Positions 15,116 to 23,979 of a DNA stretch of 64,000 bases are shown here, one piece after another. The translations under genes and the position numbers were made by a program. The stretch covers positions 85,800 to 149,799 of the forward strand of contig JAEZJQ010000126.1 in the NCBI GenBank assembly GCA_023436305.1. Direction: 5' to 3'. The notes under the pieces were generated by a model. The model searched no databases, was not told the origin of the DNA, and saw only the letters and a program-made list of their open reading frames with translations. Numbering within the stretch: position 1 is the first letter of the stretch; every line of letters begins with the position of its first letter. Origin of the DNA: Bacillota bacterium (GTDB lineage: Bacteria; Bacillota; UBA4882; UBA8346).

Positions 15116-16732
15116 ATGTCCGAACAACAGGAACTCTTAAAAACCGAAGTTAACCGGCGCCGTACTTTTGCGATCATCTCCCATCCCGATGCCGGGAAAA
15201 CTACTTTGACCGAAAAACTATTACTCTATGGCGGCGCCATCCACCTGGCCGGCTCGGTAAAGGCCCGCAAAACCCAGCGCCACGCCGTTTCCGACTGGAT
15301 GGAGATCGAGAAACAGCGGGGGATCTCAGTAACATCAAGCGCCCTCCAATTCGAATATAACGGTTATAAAATTAACATTCTGGATACCCCCGGCCACCAG
15401 GACTTCAGCGAAGATACCTACCGGACCCTGATGGCCGCCGACAGCGCGGTGATGTTGATTGACGTCGCCAAAGGCGTCGAGGCCCAGACCATTAAGCTCT
15501 TCAAGGTCTGCAAACAACGGGGCATCCCGGTCTTTACCTTCGTCAATAAACTGGACCGGCATGGCAAGAATCCTTTCGAACTGATGGAGGAGATCGAGAA
15601 AGTACTGGGGATCGTCTCCTACCCCATGAACTGGCCCATCGGAATTAACGGTGAATACAAAGGAGTATACAACCGGCAACAAGCCCAGATTGAACTTTTT
15701 CAAAGCGACGGTTCCCACGGCCAATGGGCGCTGCAGTCCAATATCGGCAACGTCGGCGATCCCGCATTTCGGGAAATTCTGGGGCAAGATGTTCATGAAG
15801 CGCTTTACAACGATATTGAGCTTCTGGATACCGCCGGAGAACAGTTTGATTTGAAAAAAGTCCGAAGCGGAGAATTAACACCAATGTTTTTCGGCAGCGC
15901 AATGACTAATTTCGGGGTCCGGCCTTTCCTGGAAGAATTCTTAAGGCTTGCTCCGGCGCCGCTTTCCCGGAAGATCGACTCCGGTGAAATTGAGCCGTTA
16001 TCCGAAAACTTCTCGGCCTTCGTCTTTAAAATACAAGCCAATATGAACCCGGCCCATCGCGACCGGTTGGCCTTTATCCGGATTTGTTCCGGAGTCTTTA
16101 ATCGGGGTATGACCGTCCACCATGTCCAGACCGGCAAATCACTGAAACTGGCTCAGCCGCAACAATTCATGGCTCAGGAACGGGAGATCGTGGATGAGGC
16201 TTATCCCGGAGATATCATCGGGCTATTCGACCCCGGTGTTTTTGCAATTAGCGACACGCTATGCTCCGAAAACCATAAGGTGAAATTCGAGGACTTTCCC
16301 GTTTTTCCACCGGAACAATTTGCCCGGGTACAACCCACTGATACGATGCGGCGTAAACAGTTTATAAAAGGTATCACCCAACTGACCCAGGAAGGAGCGG
16401 TCCAGCTTTTTAAGCAACCGGACAGCGGGTTTGAGTCTTTTGTGGTCGGCGTGGTCGGAACACTTCAGTTCGATGTACTCCGTTACCGTCTCCAGGGAGA
16501 ATACGGAGTGGACATACAACTGCAAAACTTGAATTATGTCATGGCCCGGTGGTTGGTGGGCCAAGGGATTACCTCCAAATCAAAAATCGACCTCCAGGGA
16601 GACCTTCTTTTGGAGGACGGCCAAGGACGGCCGGTGGCGCTCTTCAGGAGTGAATGGGCATTTCGTTATGTAATGGAAAAGAACCCTAAAATTCAATTCC
16701 TGACGGTGCCTTCCCGAGAAACCATCGTTTAA
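15116..16732 (+). CDS. prfC: Peptide chain release factor 3
   Basis: A 538-residue translational GTPase: G1 SHPDAGKTT, switch I RGISVTSSALQF, G3 DTPGHQDFSEDTYR, G4 VNKLDR. This is the RF3 subfamily rather than EF-G, because it has the short form with RF3-specific KARKTQRHAVSDWMEIEKQRG and a C-terminal domain ending ...FLTVPSRE. RF3 recycles RF1 and RF2 after peptide release. GGAGG lies eight bases upstream of the ATG. It appears monocistronic. Confidence 0.96.
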   Translation: MSEQQELLKTEVNRRRTFAIISHPDAGKTTLTEKLLLYGGAIHLAGSVKARKTQRHAVSDWMEIEKQRGISVTSSALQFEYNGYKINILDTPGHQDFSEDTYRTLMAADSAVMLIDVAKGVEAQTIKLFKVCKQRGIPVFTFVNKLDRHGKNPFELMEEIEKVLGIVSYPMNWPIGINGEYKGVYNRQQAQIELFQSDGSHGQWALQSNIGNVGDPAFREILGQDVHEALYNDIELLDTAGEQFDLKKVRSGELTPMFFGSAMTNFGVRPFLEEFLRLAPAPLSRKIDSGEIEPLSENFSAFVFKIQANMNPAHRDRLAFIRICSGVFNRGMTVHHVQTGKSLKLAQPQQFMAQEREIVDEAYPGDIIGLFDPGVFAISDTLCSENHKVKFEDFPVFPPEQFARVQPTDTMRRKQFIKGITQLTQEGAVQLFKQPDSGFESFVVGVVGTLQFDVLRYRLQGEYGVDIQLQNLNYVMARWLVGQGITSKSKIDLQGDLLLEDGQGRPVALFRSEWAFRYVMEKNPKIQFLTVPSRETIV

Positions 16733-16747
16733 TTTAACGTTTAAAAA

Positions 16748-16828
16748 AACGGAACCTGCAATGACCTTATCTCCGGCTACCGCACCGACCTTGCCATGAT
16801 CCGCATGGAAAAAGTAAAAGAGTTTTAG
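16748..16828 (+). pseudogene. Short coding-like remnant (C-terminal tail)
   Basis: The frame ending at TAG 16826-16828 reads NGTCNDLISGYRTDLAM then IRMEKVKEF, which looks like the C-terminus of a real protein. There is no start, ribosome site or upstream coding sequence. The neighbouring 100 bases to 16929 also lack a gene. It may be a deletion remnant; the family is not recognised. Confidence 0.3.
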
Positions 16829-16929
16829 CGGAAAATCGATTTAATATTCAGGAAATTGCCGGAGAACAGGTTATTCCAATGCCAAGCATTAGAGATTTTT
16901 ATTTTAAATAATTACCAATTGAGCCTATC

Positions 16930-17592
16930 TTATTGCTTCTCATGCCCTTTCTTCGCATCTCTAATCACTTCGAGAAATCTTTGCGCCATTTTGCTAATTT
17001 CATCCCATTTTTTTTCGGCGACTAATCTTTTATCAACCAAGGAACCTCCGGCGCCCACAAAACAGGCGCCGGCTTTGATGAATTCGCCGGCATTCTCCAG
17101 ATTGACCCCTCCGGTCGGGGTAAGTCTTACCTGGGGTAACGGACCCAAAATATCTTTAAAAAATTGCGGTCCCAATTTTGTTGCCGGAAAAACTTTAACG
17201 ACATCAGCTCCTGCTTCCCAGGCGGTTAAAATCTCCGTCGGCGTAAATGCTCCCGGAATACAAAGAACGCTATATTTCCGGCACATTTTAATCATGTCCA
17301 GATTCATTACCGGTCCTACGATAAACCGGGCTCCCGCCAAAATTGCCATCCGGGCCGTTTCCGGATCGAGAATACTACCGGCCCCGATCACTGCTTCATG
17401 TCCAAGCCGTTTGGATATGTCACTGATAGCTTCCAAGGCCCCGGGTGAGGTCATGGTAATCTCTAAAGCTTTCACGCCACCTTGATTTAACGCCAAACCG
17501 GTTTCCATTAATGATGCCGAATCATCAACCCGGATCACGGCAACGATTCCGGTTTCAATAAGGAGTTCAAGGTCATGTTCCTTCCGTATCAT
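16930..17592 (-). CDS. KDPG/KHG-type class I aldolase
   Basis: A 220-residue (beta/alpha)8 aldolase. The Schiff-base lysine is Lys133 (VVKVFPA), the catalytic Glu is Glu44 (ALEITMT), and the phosphate loop is TPTGGV. GAGSI and IPGAFTPTEI are family-typical. The Arg49 of E. coli KDPG aldolase corresponds to Thr48 here, as in homologues acting on other 2-keto acids, so the substrate need not be KDPG. AGGAGGG precedes the ATG. It is the last gene of the nine-gene catabolic operon and would split a (phosphorylated) 2-keto-3-deoxy acid or 4-hydroxy-2-keto acid into pyruvate and an aldehyde. Confidence 0.9.
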   Translation of the reverse strand: MIRKEHDLELLIETGIVAVIRVDDSASLMETGLALNQGGVKALEITMTSPGALEAISDISKRLGHEAVIGAGSILDPETARMAILAGARFIVGPVMNLDMIKMCRKYSVLCIPGAFTPTEILTAWEAGADVVKVFPATKLGPQFFKDILGPLPQVRLTPTGGVNLENAGEFIKAGACFVGAGGSLVDKRLVAEKKWDEISKMAQRFLEVIRDAKKGHEKQ

Positions 17593-17633
17593 GTAACGCC
17601 CTCCTTCTGGTCATCTTCTGATTATCGACTAAA

Positions 17634-17656
17634 ACTACCAGCTTGGAGCCGGTAGT
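17634..17656 (-). terminator. Intercistronic hairpin before the aldolase gene
   Basis: ACTACCGGC and GCTGGTAGT (one wobble) pair on the minus strand and are followed by TTTAG. It could partly terminate transcription or protect the upstream message, lowering aldolase expression relative to the other genes. Confidence 0.5.
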
Positions 17657-17665
17657 AGTTCAGTT

Positions 17666-18622
17666 TTATTTGGGTGTTACAGCCAAAGCCCTGGCGGGGT
17701 TAGTGATCATAAACTTGGCAATGGTTTGTTCCGGCAAATACTGCTTCAATCTCGGCAAAAACTTCTCCAGCAGGTAACCCAATCCCGGTCCACCGTCAAG
17801 CGCAGTCCAATATGATCGCAACGCCAAATCGGATCCGAATAAGATTTGATCTTCAAAGCCAAGGGAGCACATCTCCATAATTAACTCGATAATGTCGCTG
17901 TCGGGATTGTATTTCACCCGTGAAGGACCATCATAAATAATAAATGCTCCGGACTCCAATACGGTTTTATGAACATAAATATCCGGATTGCGGTCGAGAT
18001 GTCCGATCAAAATCCTCTCTGGTTTAACGCCATAGCCGGTTAGTAACTTCAACTGCTCTTCCGCCATGGTTCCGGACTCGGTATGGGTGCTTACCGGAAG
18101 GCCGGTTTCAACCGCGGCAGCAGCGGCGGCATTGATCAGTTTGCAAGTAGTCTTGGTTATACACTGATAATCGGTGGCGATTTTCATAACACCCGGGCGG
18201 ATTGAGCCCCGTTTTACCAGTGGTCCGGTATATTCGTTAATATCGATACCCTGAGTAATCTCATCGGTTAATATTTGCGTCAGTTCGTCAACGTTATAGC
18301 GGTAAATCCAATGATCCGGGCAATAATACATCTCTTTGTGAAAACCGGTTGCCGCAATGATATTAACTCCTGTTGTCCGTGATATTTGGGCCAGCTTTTC
18401 TACATTACGCCCGCATCCTACCGGCATCATATCGACAATGGTTTCGCCACCGGGGCTGGCAAATGCTTTTAATTCGTTGACGGCGGTTTCGACGCTGTCC
18501 AGTTTAAGCGCGGGAACCTTAAATGTTGCAAAGCTGGTATCAATGATTAGGTGTTCATGGCAATATGTAACACCGAGATCCACGGACTCCATTTCGCCAA
18601 GAACGGTAATTATTTTACTCAT
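17666..18622 (-). CDS. Phosphotriesterase-family metal hydrolase (likely lactonase)
   Basis: A 318-residue amidohydrolase-superfamily protein. Metal ligands are visible as HEHL (residues 22-25), Lys in GVMKIAT (the usually carboxylated lysine), His in STHTESGT, His in GHLDRN and Asp in LFGSDLALRSYW. Sugar-pathway members of this family hydrolyse sugar lactones, not phosphotriesters. It follows the FAD-oxidoreductase gene with an eight-base ATGAGTAA overlap, indicating translational coupling. Oxidation of a sugar to a lactone and then hydrolysis is an attractive reading of that pair. This is inference. Confidence 0.85.
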   Translation of the reverse strand: MSKIITVLGEMESVDLGVTYCHEHLIIDTSFATFKVPALKLDSVETAVNELKAFASPGGETIVDMMPVGCGRNVEKLAQISRTTGVNIIAATGFHKEMYYCPDHWIYRYNVDELTQILTDEITQGIDINEYTGPLVKRGSIRPGVMKIATDYQCITKTTCKLINAAAAAAVETGLPVSTHTESGTMAEEQLKLLTGYGVKPERILIGHLDRNPDIYVHKTVLESGAFIIYDGPSRVKYNPDSDIIELIMEMCSLGFEDQILFGSDLALRSYWTALDGGPGLGYLLEKFLPRLKQYLPEQTIAKFMITNPARALAVTPK

Positions 18623-19910
18623 CGTTACTTCCCCCTTGATCCAGAGCTTTCTTTAACTCGGTCATCTCACACTTAACCGTCTTTAAACCGTGTTGGATAC
18701 TTATCCCTGCGGCGTAACCGGCGGCGGCACCCATTAGCATGATCTGGGCAATACTTCTGGCGGAAGCGTGGGCCCGGTGAGATGCCGAACAGCACCGTCC
18801 CGCGACTAACAAATTATCAATTTCCTCCGGTACTAGACACCGGAATGGGATACCATAGGTAACTCCTTCTTCCAAGAATCGCCAACTAGTATCGCTTGCG
18901 GCATGATGATCCTCGATGGGAGCGCCGCATTCCCCGATATCATCCTCATGTTTCCGGCCTGAAACGACATCCGCTTCGCTCAACACATATTGCCCGATGA
19001 TCCGGCGGCTTTCCCGGATACCGATGAAGGGACTGATCCAAACCAATTCTCCTTTTTCAAATCCCGGGACACATTCCTTCAAAAACCGGAAGAATTCCAT
19101 GACTTGCCGCCGGCCTTCCATTTCCGCCCCGGTCAGTTCGACGGCGTCAATGGGGTTGACATTGGCAACCCGTGTCATGTTGGTTAAAACCACCCCGTCA
19201 ACCGGCGTCATATGAAAACTGCCTTCTTCTCTGGGCAAGTGATAACTGCCGCTTGCATTGGCTTGTTTCATTAATTCGACCAATTTCGTATGGGAAAAAT
19301 TTCGCAATACTTTAGGATCGGTATTCGCTATTTTGAACGTCATCGTCAGGCTTTGTCCCCCTGCGTCCCTGCCAATGACCTCACAAGGCACCCCCGCCAT
19401 ATAGGCGACATCGGCATCCCCGGTTGTATCAATGACTATCGCCGGGGAGATATGCCTGGTTCCAAACTTGCCGTTAACAATTACATCGACGATCCGGTTT
19501 TGATGGCGGACGATCCCGCTGATTTCAGAATGGAGCAACACCATTACTCCAGCTTTTCTGATCATCTGATCATAAATACATTTTAGTATCTCCTGATTAT
19601 AAGTGATGCCATCACCGGCTCCGTAAGTATTGGGCCGGACTAAACAAGCGTTTTGGCGTTCAAGTTCGCGAACAAATTCGTAGGGTAAACCGCCGATGAT
19701 CCGGCGGGGTTTCTTTCCGGGGGTAAAAAAGCCATACATGGTATCGATAACTCCAGTGCTAATTCCCCCCAGAAATCCCTCCTGCTCCACGAGTAATGTT
19801 TTGGCGCCGGATCTGGCGGATGCAATTGCCGCATTGATTCCCGCCGCTCCTCCGCCGGCTACCAGTACATCAATCGACTCAAAAGAATTCAAACCAGCTT
19901 TTGAGCTCAT
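18615..19910 (-). CDS. FAD-dependent oxidoreductase (FAD_oxidored family)
   Basis: A 431-residue flavoprotein with N-terminal dinucleotide fold VLVAGGGAAGINAAIASARSGAKTLLVE and a second FAD contact NLLVAGRCCSASHRAHASAR near the C-terminus. The ATG at 19908-19910 is chosen because GGGGAGG lies eight bases upstream; an in-frame TTG upstream (19934) would include that site. Members of this family recur in bacterial carbohydrate operons, but their reactions are mostly undefined. Here it lies between an FGGY kinase and a PTE-like hydrolase, so oxidation of a sugar or polyol is likely. Confidence 0.87.
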   Translation of the reverse strand: MSSKAGLNSFESIDVLVAGGGAAGINAAIASARSGAKTLLVEQEGFLGGISTGVIDTMYGFFTPGKKPRRIIGGLPYEFVRELERQNACLVRPNTYGAGDGITYNQEILKCIYDQMIRKAGVMVLLHSEISGIVRHQNRIVDVIVNGKFGTRHISPAIVIDTTGDADVAYMAGVPCEVIGRDAGGQSLTMTFKIANTDPKVLRNFSHTKLVELMKQANASGSYHLPREEGSFHMTPVDGVVLTNMTRVANVNPIDAVELTGAEMEGRRQVMEFFRFLKECVPGFEKGELVWISPFIGIRESRRIIGQYVLSEADVVSGRKHEDDIGECGAPIEDHHAASDTSWRFLEEGVTYGIPFRCLVPEEIDNLLVAGRCCSASHRAHASARSIAQIMLMGAAAGYAAGISIQHGLKTVKCEMTELKKALDQGGSNDE

Positions 19911-19934
19911 TGTTTTGACCTCCCCGATTTTCAA

Positions 19935-21428
19935 TTATTGCATAAAATTCCAATGATCTTGCATCACGGTTCGCAATTGTCGGTATCGTTGATAAACCGT
20001 CTGATATTTCAAGTAATTATCGAAATTTGGATCGATAGACCCTTCAATCCGGACTACTTTGGTAACGGCCGCTTCAATATTTGGATAAATTCCAGCGGCG
20101 ACACCCGCTAAAATGGCAACTCCCCGGGCACCGAATTCGGCCCATTCAGGAACGAAAATCGTTTTACCGGTACAATCGGCAATCATTTGTAATAAAAAGC
20201 GGCTGCGGGCTCCCCCGCCACAAATTGTCAAACTGTCACATTTCCCGGACATGTTTTGGTAACAATCATGAATCGATAACGCTAAACCCTCATATACAGC
20301 TCTGGCCATTTCCCGGCGTCCGTGATTGACACTTAATCCCGAGAAAATCCCTCTGGCATAAGGGTTGACAACAGGAGAAACAACCCCCGTGGTATTTAAA
20401 TAGGGAAGATAAAGTATCCCTCCCGACCCAAGCGGAATGCTTTGGGCCATTGCCTCTAGCGTGGCGAAATCGTTTTCGGCCAGGTTTAAAGTATTTAAAA
20501 TCCAGTCCAGATTAACAGTTCCGGCAGTATTCACCAACGATCGAATCCAGGTATTCCCGACTGTCGCGCAACTGATACCGACTCCTTGCGGTTCGAATAT
20601 TGGTTCGGAGCTAATCACGCTGTTTATACAACTGGTTCCAATCACTGAACAGGCAGTACCCGGGAAATAAGCCCCGGCCCCGAGGGTTGAAGCGGCAACG
20701 TCCACCAGTCCGGCCACCACCGGCACATTTTTACCCAAGCCCAGTTCACGAGCGATCTCTGATGTAACAAATCCGGCCACACTTCCGGAATCCCGTATTT
20801 CGGGCAGCTTGTCGCGTAACTCCGGTACTCCGCAAAGGTTAAAAAGTTCATTGGAATAGCTCCTCTCACGGATATTACCAGGCAAATAACCCACATCGGA
20901 AGGGTCGGTAGCCAATTCACCGGTCAGTTTCCAGCGAATCCAATCCTTATTAAAGATTACATGACGAACCCTGTTCCAATTTTCGGGTGAGTTTTCTTTC
21001 GACCATCGCGCCAAGGCAACCGGATAGCCTGGAAAAACGGTATTTCCGCCGATTTCAAAGATTTGCCGTAGGGTACCGGCTTTTTCCCAGGAGGCAATGA
21101 TCGCCGCGGCCCGCCCGTCATTCCATAAAATAGCCCGTGAAACCGGCCGGTATTTTTCATCCAACGCCCATAATCCGGAGGCGGTACCGGAAATTCCGAT
21201 GGCGCTTATCATCTCACCACGGCGTGTCAGCCCGGTTATGGCTTCCCGTATACAATCTTTGGTGAGCTCCCAAAGCGATTCCATATCGATCTCCGAATAC
21301 GCGGCTTCCTCTCTGATGACATTGGTCTTCGCGCGGGCACAAGCCAGTTCCCTGCCTTCGGGGTCAAAAATAACACATTTTACGACGCTGGTGCCGATAT
21401 CGATTCCCATTAACAACCTTCCATCCAT
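19935..21428 (-). CDS. FGGY-family carbohydrate kinase
   Basis: A 497-residue two-domain kinase. The ATP-binding domain opens LLMGIDIGTSVVKCVIFD, and the C-terminal domain carries ICGGGARSRFLLQMIADCTGKTI and GARGVAILAGVAAGIYP. It is closest by eye to the xylulokinase/gluconokinase-like branch. ATG at 21426-21428 is preferred: AAGGAG lies 11 bases upstream inside the end of the permease gene. A GTG at 21440 would sit directly against that site. It probably phosphorylates the sugar or sugar acid brought in by the linked ABC transporter; the exact substrate is unknown. Confidence 0.88.
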   Translation of the reverse strand: MDGRLLMGIDIGTSVVKCVIFDPEGRELACARAKTNVIREEAAYSEIDMESLWELTKDCIREAITGLTRRGEMISAIGISGTASGLWALDEKYRPVSRAILWNDGRAAAIIASWEKAGTLRQIFEIGGNTVFPGYPVALARWSKENSPENWNRVRHVIFNKDWIRWKLTGELATDPSDVGYLPGNIRERSYSNELFNLCGVPELRDKLPEIRDSGSVAGFVTSEIARELGLGKNVPVVAGLVDVAASTLGAGAYFPGTACSVIGTSCINSVISSEPIFEPQGVGISCATVGNTWIRSLVNTAGTVNLDWILNTLNLAENDFATLEAMAQSIPLGSGGILYLPYLNTTGVVSPVVNPYARGIFSGLSVNHGRREMARAVYEGLALSIHDCYQNMSGKCDSLTICGGGARSRFLLQMIADCTGKTIFVPEWAEFGARGVAILAGVAAGIYPNIEAAVTKVVRIEGSIDPNFDNYLKYQTVYQRYRQLRTVMQDHWNFMQ

Positions 21429-21436
21429 CGTAAAAG

Positions 21437-22414
21437 TCACTCCTTCCGGCGGCTGATTGAATTAAAGACTCCCACGGTTACAATGAGCAATAACCCCCGA
21501 ATGATATACTGGATAAATGCCGGTACCCCGGCAAAATTGAGAATGTTTCCGATGAATACAATGATCATAACTCCCGGTACAGTACCTAAAACACTGCCGA
21601 TTCCACCACCAATAACGCTGCCGCCCAAGACCACGGCCGTAACCGAGTCAAGACTGAAATTTTGGCCGACCAGGGGATCTCCGGACCTAATCCGGGCGGT
21701 TATGAAAAGACCGGCTATAACCGCCATAATACTGGAAGCGATGAATGTCGTAAAAGTAGTTTTCGATACGCTGATCCCGCAAAAATGGGCATTATCCTTA
21801 CTATAGCCCACGGCGTACAGTTCCCTGCCCGGGCGGGTATAGTTCATCAACCACCAACATAAACCGGTAATCGCTATGCAAATCAAAAGGGCATTTGGAA
21901 AAACGGCAGTGGTTCCGGTAAAAAACGAGGCAAAACTCTCGGGAGCCAGTCCGTCGGGGGTTGGTAGAATAGCGAGCGTAACTCCTTTTACAACGGTCAT
22001 GGTGGCCAAGGTCATCATGAAAGGATTAATGGAAAGTTTGGCAACCCCGTAACCATTTAAAACCCCCACAAGTATACCTGCAGCCAATGCGCCGGCCACG
22101 CCCAAAAAGATTGAGCCGGTGGCAGTCATAATCAAAGTGGCGATGGCGGTAGTCATGCTGATTGTGGAACCTACTGATAAATCCAACCCACCGTAAACCA
22201 CCACGGCTGTTTGTCCTAAAGCGACTATCAATAAAGCGGTAGCCTGCTGGATCAGGTTTGCGAGATTAAATCCACTGATGAAGCGGGGATTAATCAATAC
22301 TCCGATAATCGATATCACCAGGCATATGGCATAAGCGGGCCAAAACATTCCCAAGGCGGTTCCAGGCCGGTACGTTTTAAAACCAAAACCCGCTAAGTTT
22401 TTTTTCGAAGTCAT
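21437..22414 (-). CDS. Sugar ABC transporter permease (RbsC-like), second permease
   Basis: A 325-residue BPD_transp_2 permease with 8-10 membrane helices. Signature pieces are QTAVVVYGGLDLSVGSTISM and VTAVVLGGSVIGGGIGSVLGTV. The start is the ATG at 22412-22414, which overlaps the TGA of the ATPase gene (ATGA). Longer upstream frames lie inside that gene and are rejected. Paired with the permease at 25095-26075 it would form a heterodimeric channel, as in LsrC/LsrD, RhaP/RhaQ or YtfT/YjfF systems. Confidence 0.9.
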   Translation of the reverse strand: MTSKKNLAGFGFKTYRPGTALGMFWPAYAICLVISIIGVLINPRFISGFNLANLIQQATALLIVALGQTAVVVYGGLDLSVGSTISMTTAIATLIMTATGSIFLGVAGALAAGILVGVLNGYGVAKLSINPFMMTLATMTVVKGVTLAILPTPDGLAPESFASFFTGTTAVFPNALLICIAITGLCWWLMNYTRPGRELYAVGYSKDNAHFCGISVSKTTFTTFIASSIMAVIAGLFITARIRSGDPLVGQNFSLDSVTAVVLGGSVIGGGIGSVLGTVPGVMIIVFIGNILNFAGVPAFIQYIIRGLLLIVTVGVFNSISRRKE

Positions 22415-23916
22415 GTTTTTATTGTCACCTCTTCGGGCTCTATCCCCAGGGCTGCTCTCATAATTGATTCTTCCGTAGCTTGGTCGCGATCGATAAGTTT
22501 GGTAACGGCTCCCTGATACATTACGGCGATGCGATGGCACAATCCGATTAATTCGATCATTTCAGTGGAATATAAAATTACCGCAATGCCGTTTTTAGCC
22601 AACTCATCAATGATTTCATATATCTCACATTTGGCTCCGATATCGACTCCCCGGGTAGGTTCCTCCAGCAATAAAACCTTTGCCCCGGTAGCCAAAATTT
22701 TTGCCAAAACCACCTTCTGTTGATTACCTCCACTTAAACTGGAGACCGGGTTTTCGAGTGAAGCAGCCTTGACTCGTAACTTCTCCATAAAGTCCAACGC
22801 GGTTTTCCGTTCATCTTTTTTTCGTATGAAGCCCAACCTTTTGGCTAAACTTACCCTTGAAAGAATAATGTTTTCCCGAATCGATAAATCCAATATCAAA
22901 CCCTCAATCTTGCGGTCACCGGGTACCATTCCCAAACCCATTCGCAGACTCCCGGCCGGATGATTTACGACATATTCTTGTTGATCAATTTTGATGCCGC
23001 CACTTCGATAAGAACCCGTAAAGATTGACTGGAGCAATTCCCGTTGCCCCTGACCTTCCAAACCGGCCAGCCCAAGTATTTCTCCTTTACGCACTTCGAG
23101 ACACAAGTTATGAATTTTCTCGGTATTCAGGTTTTGGATGGCCAAGGCGGCACCACTGTGGCGAATGTTTGGCGGTGCGGGAAAAATCTGTCGCAACTCC
23201 CGTCCGATCATTAGTTTCACCACTTCGCCCCGGGATACATGATCTTTGGCTACGGTGCCGACTCTTTTCCCATCTTTCATCACCGTTATCCGATCCGCAA
23301 TTTCAAAGATCTCATCCATCTTGTGAGAGATATAGACGATGCTTTTCCCTTGATTCACCAGTTCATGAATGACTTCAAAAAGTTTAGCGACTTCTTTTGG
23401 CGCCAGACTCGAGGTCGGCTCGTCCATAATAATGATTTGCGCCCCGGATACTAAAGCCTTTGCAATTTCCACCATTTGCTGATCGGCGATACTTAACTCT
23501 CCCGTTGGCACCCTGGGGTCGCAATGAACACCCAACCTTGTCAAAACATTTCGAGATTGTTGCCAATCGGATTGCCAGCCAATCTGGAAAAATTGCCCCC
23601 AATCGGCCGAAAACATCAAATTCTCCATCACACTCAAATTGCTATAGAGGGATAACTCTTGAAAGATACAGCTTACACCTTTTTTCCGGGCGTCCCTTGG
23701 CCCGGAAAAATTAACCGGGCTATCTTGAATGAATATCCGGCCGGAATCGGGTTGAAGCACACCGGCCAAGATTTTCATCAACGTTGATTTTCCGGCGCCA
23801 TTTTCCCCAACCAGCGCGTGGACCTCCGCTTGGCGGATTTCAAATCCAACATCATCAAGCGCGTTTACTCCACCGAAGGTCTTAAAAATATTCTCCATCG
23901 TAACCGGGGAGTTCAT
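22411..23916 (-). CDS. Sugar ABC transporter ATPase (RbsA/XylG-like, two NBDs)
   Basis: A 501-residue fused dimer of nucleotide-binding domains. The first has Walker A GENGAGKST, signature LSIADQQMV and Walker B IIMDEPTSSL. The second has a degenerate Walker A (GLEGQGQRE), signature LSGGNQQKV and Walker B LLLEEPTRGVD. This asymmetric pattern is diagnostic of CUT2-type monosaccharide importers. It is separated from the binding-protein gene by a strong hairpin and overlaps the next permease by four bases. Confidence 0.94.
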   Translation of the reverse strand: MNSPVTMENIFKTFGGVNALDDVGFEIRQAEVHALVGENGAGKSTLMKILAGVLQPDSGRIFIQDSPVNFSGPRDARKKGVSCIFQELSLYSNLSVMENLMFSADWGQFFQIGWQSDWQQSRNVLTRLGVHCDPRVPTGELSIADQQMVEIAKALVSGAQIIIMDEPTSSLAPKEVAKLFEVIHELVNQGKSIVYISHKMDEIFEIADRITVMKDGKRVGTVAKDHVSRGEVVKLMIGRELRQIFPAPPNIRHSGAALAIQNLNTEKIHNLCLEVRKGEILGLAGLEGQGQRELLQSIFTGSYRSGGIKIDQQEYVVNHPAGSLRMGLGMVPGDRKIEGLILDLSIRENIILSRVSLAKRLGFIRKKDERKTALDFMEKLRVKAASLENPVSSLSGGNQQKVVLAKILATGAKVLLLEEPTRGVDIGAKCEIYEIIDELAKNGIAVILYSTEMIELIGLCHRIAVMYQGAVTKLIDRDQATEESIMRAALGIEPEEVTIKT

Positions 23917-23939
23917 TTTTCAACCTCACCTCTTTTGAA

Positions 23940-23968
23940 GAGGCGGGCCGCTTTCCGGAGCCCGCCTC
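23940..23968 (-). terminator. Intercistronic hairpin between binding protein and ATPase
   Basis: GAGGCGGGC and GCCCGCCTC form a perfect 9-bp GC stem just after the binding-protein stop codon, with no T-run. Such stems usually stabilise the upstream message so that the binding protein is made in excess. Confidence 0.7.
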
Positions 23969-23979
23969 GGCATGATGCA

